This document shows positions 5,916 to 7,682 of a stretch of DNA of 7,682 nucleotides, piece after piece. The position numbers and the translations under genes were made by a program. Numbering within the stretch: position 1 is the first letter of the stretch; the number at the start of each line of letters is the position of its first letter. The notes beneath the pieces were generated by a model, which was given only the letters and a program-made list of their open reading frames with translations, searched no databases and had not been told where the DNA came from. The stretch lies in assembly GCA_023268575.1 (NCBI GenBank), contig JALRCL010000841.1:1-7682 (forward strand), read 5' to 3'. The stretch comes from Patulibacter sp. GTDB taxonomy: Bacteria > Actinomycetota > Thermoleophilia > Solirubrobacterales > Solirubrobacteraceae.

Positions 5916-5932
5916 CCCGGAAGCACGCCGGG
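5916..5932. terminator. Weak hairpin between convergent genes
   Basis: CCCGG (5916-5920) pairs with CCGGG (5928-5932) over a seven-base loop, in the 111-nt gap between the convergent stops of the lipoprotein and VOC genes. A second small palindrome, GCCGC-TCA-GCGGC (5941-5953), has the VOC stop codon in its loop. Neither has a T-tract, and this GC content produces such stems often, so a terminator role is only possible. Confidence 0.25.
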
Positions 5933-5945
5933 TGCGACCCGCCGC

Positions 5946-6311
5946 TCAGCGGCGACGCAGCGGCGAGCCGTAGCGCAGGAGGTTCCCGTCCGGATCGACG
6001 TGGGCGCCCTCGCGCAGGCCGTAGTCCGTGTCGACGGGCGCCACGTGACGGCCGGCCGTCCCGCTCGACGACCACGCCGCGTGCAGGGCGTCCGCGTCGT
6101 CGACGTAGAGGTAGACGTGGGCCCCGGTGCGTGCGGGATCGTGGTCGGCCCACCGACTCAGGTGCAGCGCCACGCCGTCGCGCTCGGCGAAGCCGTACTG
6201 CTGTGCGCCCGCGTCGGCCTCGACCGCGAAGCCGAGGGCGCGGTAGTGCTCGATCGCCGCGACGAGATCGAGCACGGGCAGGACGGGAGCGGCGCTGCGC
6301 AGCCGAGGCAC
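5946..6311 (-). CDS. VOC-superfamily (glyoxalase/bleomycin-resistance fold) protein
   Basis: This 121-residue protein starts at a GTG (6311-6309), supported by GAGGA 7 nt upstream. The fold is recognisable from an opening beta strand and helix (VLPVLDLVAAIEHYRALGF, 10-28), then YGFAERDGVALHLS (39-52), HVYLYVDDADALHAAW (65-80), and the closing strand VDPDGNLLRYG (105-115), where DPDGN is the usual turn. Length fits a single-domain member that dimerises. Candidate metal or ligand positions are H50 and E101, judged by place only. Members range from glyoxalase I and dioxygenases to antibiotic-binding proteins, and nothing here fixes the substrate. It lies downstream of the ribonucleotide reductase gene on the same strand, but the gap of 129 nt contains a strong hairpin, so it may have its own promoter. 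Confidence 0.87.
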   Translation of the reverse strand: MPRLRSAAPVLPVLDLVAAIEHYRALGFAVEADAGAQQYGFAERDGVALHLSRWADHDPARTGAHVYLYVDDADALHAAWSSSGTAGRHVAPVDTDYGLREGAHVDPDGNLLRYGSPLRRR

Positions 6312-6399
6312 CCGCCGATCCTCGCAGTCGACCGCTCCCGGCGCGCCGCGTGCGCACCGGACCGCTCGTGCAGGGCTGACCGCGTCCCTGCCGACGGCG

Positions 6400-6430
6400 G
6401 TGGGTCCGACCGCACCGCGTCCGGACCCAC
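6400..6430 (-). terminator. Hairpin after the ribonucleotide reductase stop (probable terminator)
   Basis: GTGGGTCCG (6400-6408) and CGGACCCAC (6422-6430) form a perfect nine-base inverted repeat with a 13-nt loop, beginning 10 nt after the reductase stop codon on the minus strand. There is no U-run, which is common for terminator-like stems in high-GC actinobacteria. It would separate the reductase transcript from the VOC gene. Confidence 0.55.
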
Positions 6431-6440
6431 GCGCGGTCGC

Positions 6441-7682
6441 CTACTGGCAGGCCTCGCACTCGCCGCCGTTGCGCATCGCCTCCAGCGAGCAGGCCTGGGC
6501 GGCGAGGTCGAGGGTCGTGTCGCCGAGGTCGACCTCCGGGTCTGCGGCCGGCGCCCGGAGGACCGCGCTCGCGGCCGGTGCCGAGGCGGCCGCGCCCGGG
6601 GCCGCCTCGCCGTTCCCCGCCCCGGCGACGGCCGGCACGGCGGCGACGGGCGTCGCGGCCAGGGCCGGGGGAGCCGGCGTCGGGTCGGTCGCGCCGCCGA
6701 AGGTCGGGATCGCCCCCGGCGCGAGGCCGGCGGGCGCCGGCGCAGCACCGGTCGGGGCCGCGTCCGCGGCGACCTTCGCGACCGTCGCCTTCTCGATCGA
6801 CGAGGCCCCGAGCGTGCGCAGGTAGTACGTCGTCTTCAGCCCCACCCGCCAGGCGTGGCGGTACATGTGGCTCATCGCCTTCATGTCCGGCGACGGCAGG
6901 AAGAGGTTCAGCGACTGCGACTGGTCGATCCACTTCTGCCGGCGCGCCGCGGCGTCGACGAGCCAGCGCGCGTCGATCTGGAAGGCGGTCCGGTAGCGCT
7001 CCTTGAGCTCGGCCGGGATCGCGTCGATCTCCGTGAGGTCGCCGTCGTGGGCCTTGATCGCCTCCGCCAGCCGCCGGCTCCACGCGCCGGTCCGCTTGAG
7101 GTCGGCGACGAGGAACGGGTTGAGGATCACGAAGTCGCCCGAGAGGTTCGACTTCGCGAAGAGGTTCTTGTACATCGGCTCGATGCACGGCGACGTGCCC
7201 ATGATGTTCGCGATCGTCGCCGTCGGGGCGATCGCCAGGACGTTCGAGTTGCGCATCCCCTGACGCGCGATCCGCTCGCGCAGCGGCGCCCAGTCCATCC
7301 GCCCCTCGCGCGGGACCTCGACCTCCGCCCCGCGCTCCTGCGCGAGGAGGTCCAGCGTGTCCTGGGGCAGCAGGCCGCGGTCCCACTTCGAGCCCGGGTA
7401 GGAGCGGTACTGCCCGCGCTCGGCGGCGAGGTCGCTGGAGGCCTCGTAGGCGTAGAAGGCGATCGCCTCCTGCATCTCGTCGGAGAAGGCGACGGCCTCG
7501 TCGGAGGCGAACGCGACGCCCTTGCGGTAGAGCGCGTACTGCAGGCCCATGACGCCGAGGCCGATGGGGCGGTGGCGGAGATTGGAGAGCTTCGCGGCCG
7601 GCGTCGGGTAGAAGTTGATATCGATGACGTTGTCGAGGGCCCGGACCGCGACCCGGATGGTCTCACGCAGCTTCGCGTGGTC
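6441..7682 (-). CDS. nrdA: Class I ribonucleoside-diphosphate reductase, alpha subunit (C-terminal 413 residues; N-terminus beyond the window)
   Basis: The large subunit reduces ribonucleotides to deoxyribonucleotides in the cytoplasm, using a radical delivered by a small subunit (NrdB). The frame is open from the window edge to the TAG at 6443-6441. Fragment residues show family motifs in order: LDNVIDINFYP (16-26), RPIGLGVMGLQ (38-48), GSKWDRGLLPQDTLDLL (97-113), RNSNVLAIAPTATIANI (144-160), PCIEP (165-169), SNLSGDF (178-184), KWIDQSQSLN (250-259), and GLKTTYYLRT (281-290). The Tyr pair (286-287) corresponds to the Y730-Y731 radical-transfer pair of the E. coli enzyme, which argues for class I rather than B12-dependent class II. 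A linker of about 85 residues, almost all Ala, Pro and Gly, follows. The protein ends in CEACQ, the CxxC that re-reduces the active site. The catalytic Cys and the ATP cone would lie upstream. Without the start, the leader and any regulation cannot be seen; nrdE-type naming is also possible. Confidence 0.93.
   Translation of the reverse strand, partial: DHAKLRETIRVAVRALDNVIDINFYPTPAAKLSNLRHRPIGLGVMGLQYALYRKGVAFASDEAVAFSDEMQEAIAFYAYEASSDLAAERGQYRSYPGSKWDRGLLPQDTLDLLAQERGAEVEVPREGRMDWAPLRERIARQGMRNSNVLAIAPTATIANIMGTSPCIEPMYKNLFAKSNLSGDFVILNPFLVADLKRTGAWSRRLAEAIKAHDGDLTEIDAIPAELKERYRTAFQIDARWLVDAAARRQKWIDQSQSLNLFLPSPDMKAMSHMYRHAWRVGLKTTYYLRTLGASSIEKATVAKVAADAAPTGAAPAPAGLAPGAIPTFGGATDPTPAPPALAATPVAAVPAVAGAGNGEAAPGAAASAPAASAVLRAPAADPEVDLGDTTLDLAAQACSLEAMRNGGECEACQ

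Noticed and set aside
5866..7386. 506-codon open frame on the minus strand across the VOC and reductase genes
   Set aside because: Other-frame shadow: Arg/Gly-rich with no family motifs, while the reductase and VOC frames are unmistakable.
6441..7682. Reading the reductase as class II, B12-dependent NrdJ
   Set aside because: The TTYYLRT radical-transfer pair and the motif order fit class I; B12 dependence would have made a neat story but is not supported.
1..7682. tRNA, rRNA, CRISPR arrays, insertion sequences, prophage or origin
   Set aside because: No cloverleaf, spaced repeats, transposase, integrase or terminal inverted repeats seen on either strand.

Overview
The window looks like a very GC-rich actinobacterial chromosome segment. 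Codon third positions are almost all G or C, and the gene content resembles soil Thermoleophilia (Solirubrobacter, Patulibacter or Conexibacter type). That placement is an inference from composition and domain architecture. Roughly the first 200 bases differ: I count about 56% GC over bases 1-180, against 85% in one sample line (301-360) just beyond. Read on the minus strand they encode part of an EamA-type transporter in a different frame from the neighbouring gene, so the left end is probably a chimeric join.

The core (about 200-5834) is a cobalamin-responsive cell-surface locus. A 563-bp divergent intergenic region holds two cobalamin riboswitches pointing away from each other. The leftward one leads into a secreted protein with an alpha/alpha-barrel (prenyltransferase/squalene-cyclase-like) domain, cut off by the join. 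The rightward one leads a tightly overlapping three-gene operon: a secreted DUF4430 (transcobalamin C-terminal-like) protein, a membrane-anchored prenyltransferase-repeat protein, and a DUF4430 lipoprotein. In animals, intrinsic factor and transcobalamin join exactly these two kinds of domain, an alpha6/alpha6 barrel and a DUF4430-like beta domain, and clamp B12 between them. The locus therefore reads as a bacterial, split, surface-exposed transcobalamin-like system under B12 control. Actual cobalamin binding is inference. No B12 transporter gene (ECF or BtuCDF) is inside the window.

To the right, on the minus strand, lie a small VOC/glyoxalase-fold protein (5946-6311) and, upstream of it, the C-terminal 413 codons of a class I ribonucleotide reductase large subunit (6441 to the window edge). 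The reductase has a Tyr-Tyr radical-transfer pair, a long Ala/Pro-rich linker and a C-terminal CxxC. A hairpin right after its stop is a plausible terminator. The VOC gene converges on the B12 operon, with only 111 bases between the two stops.
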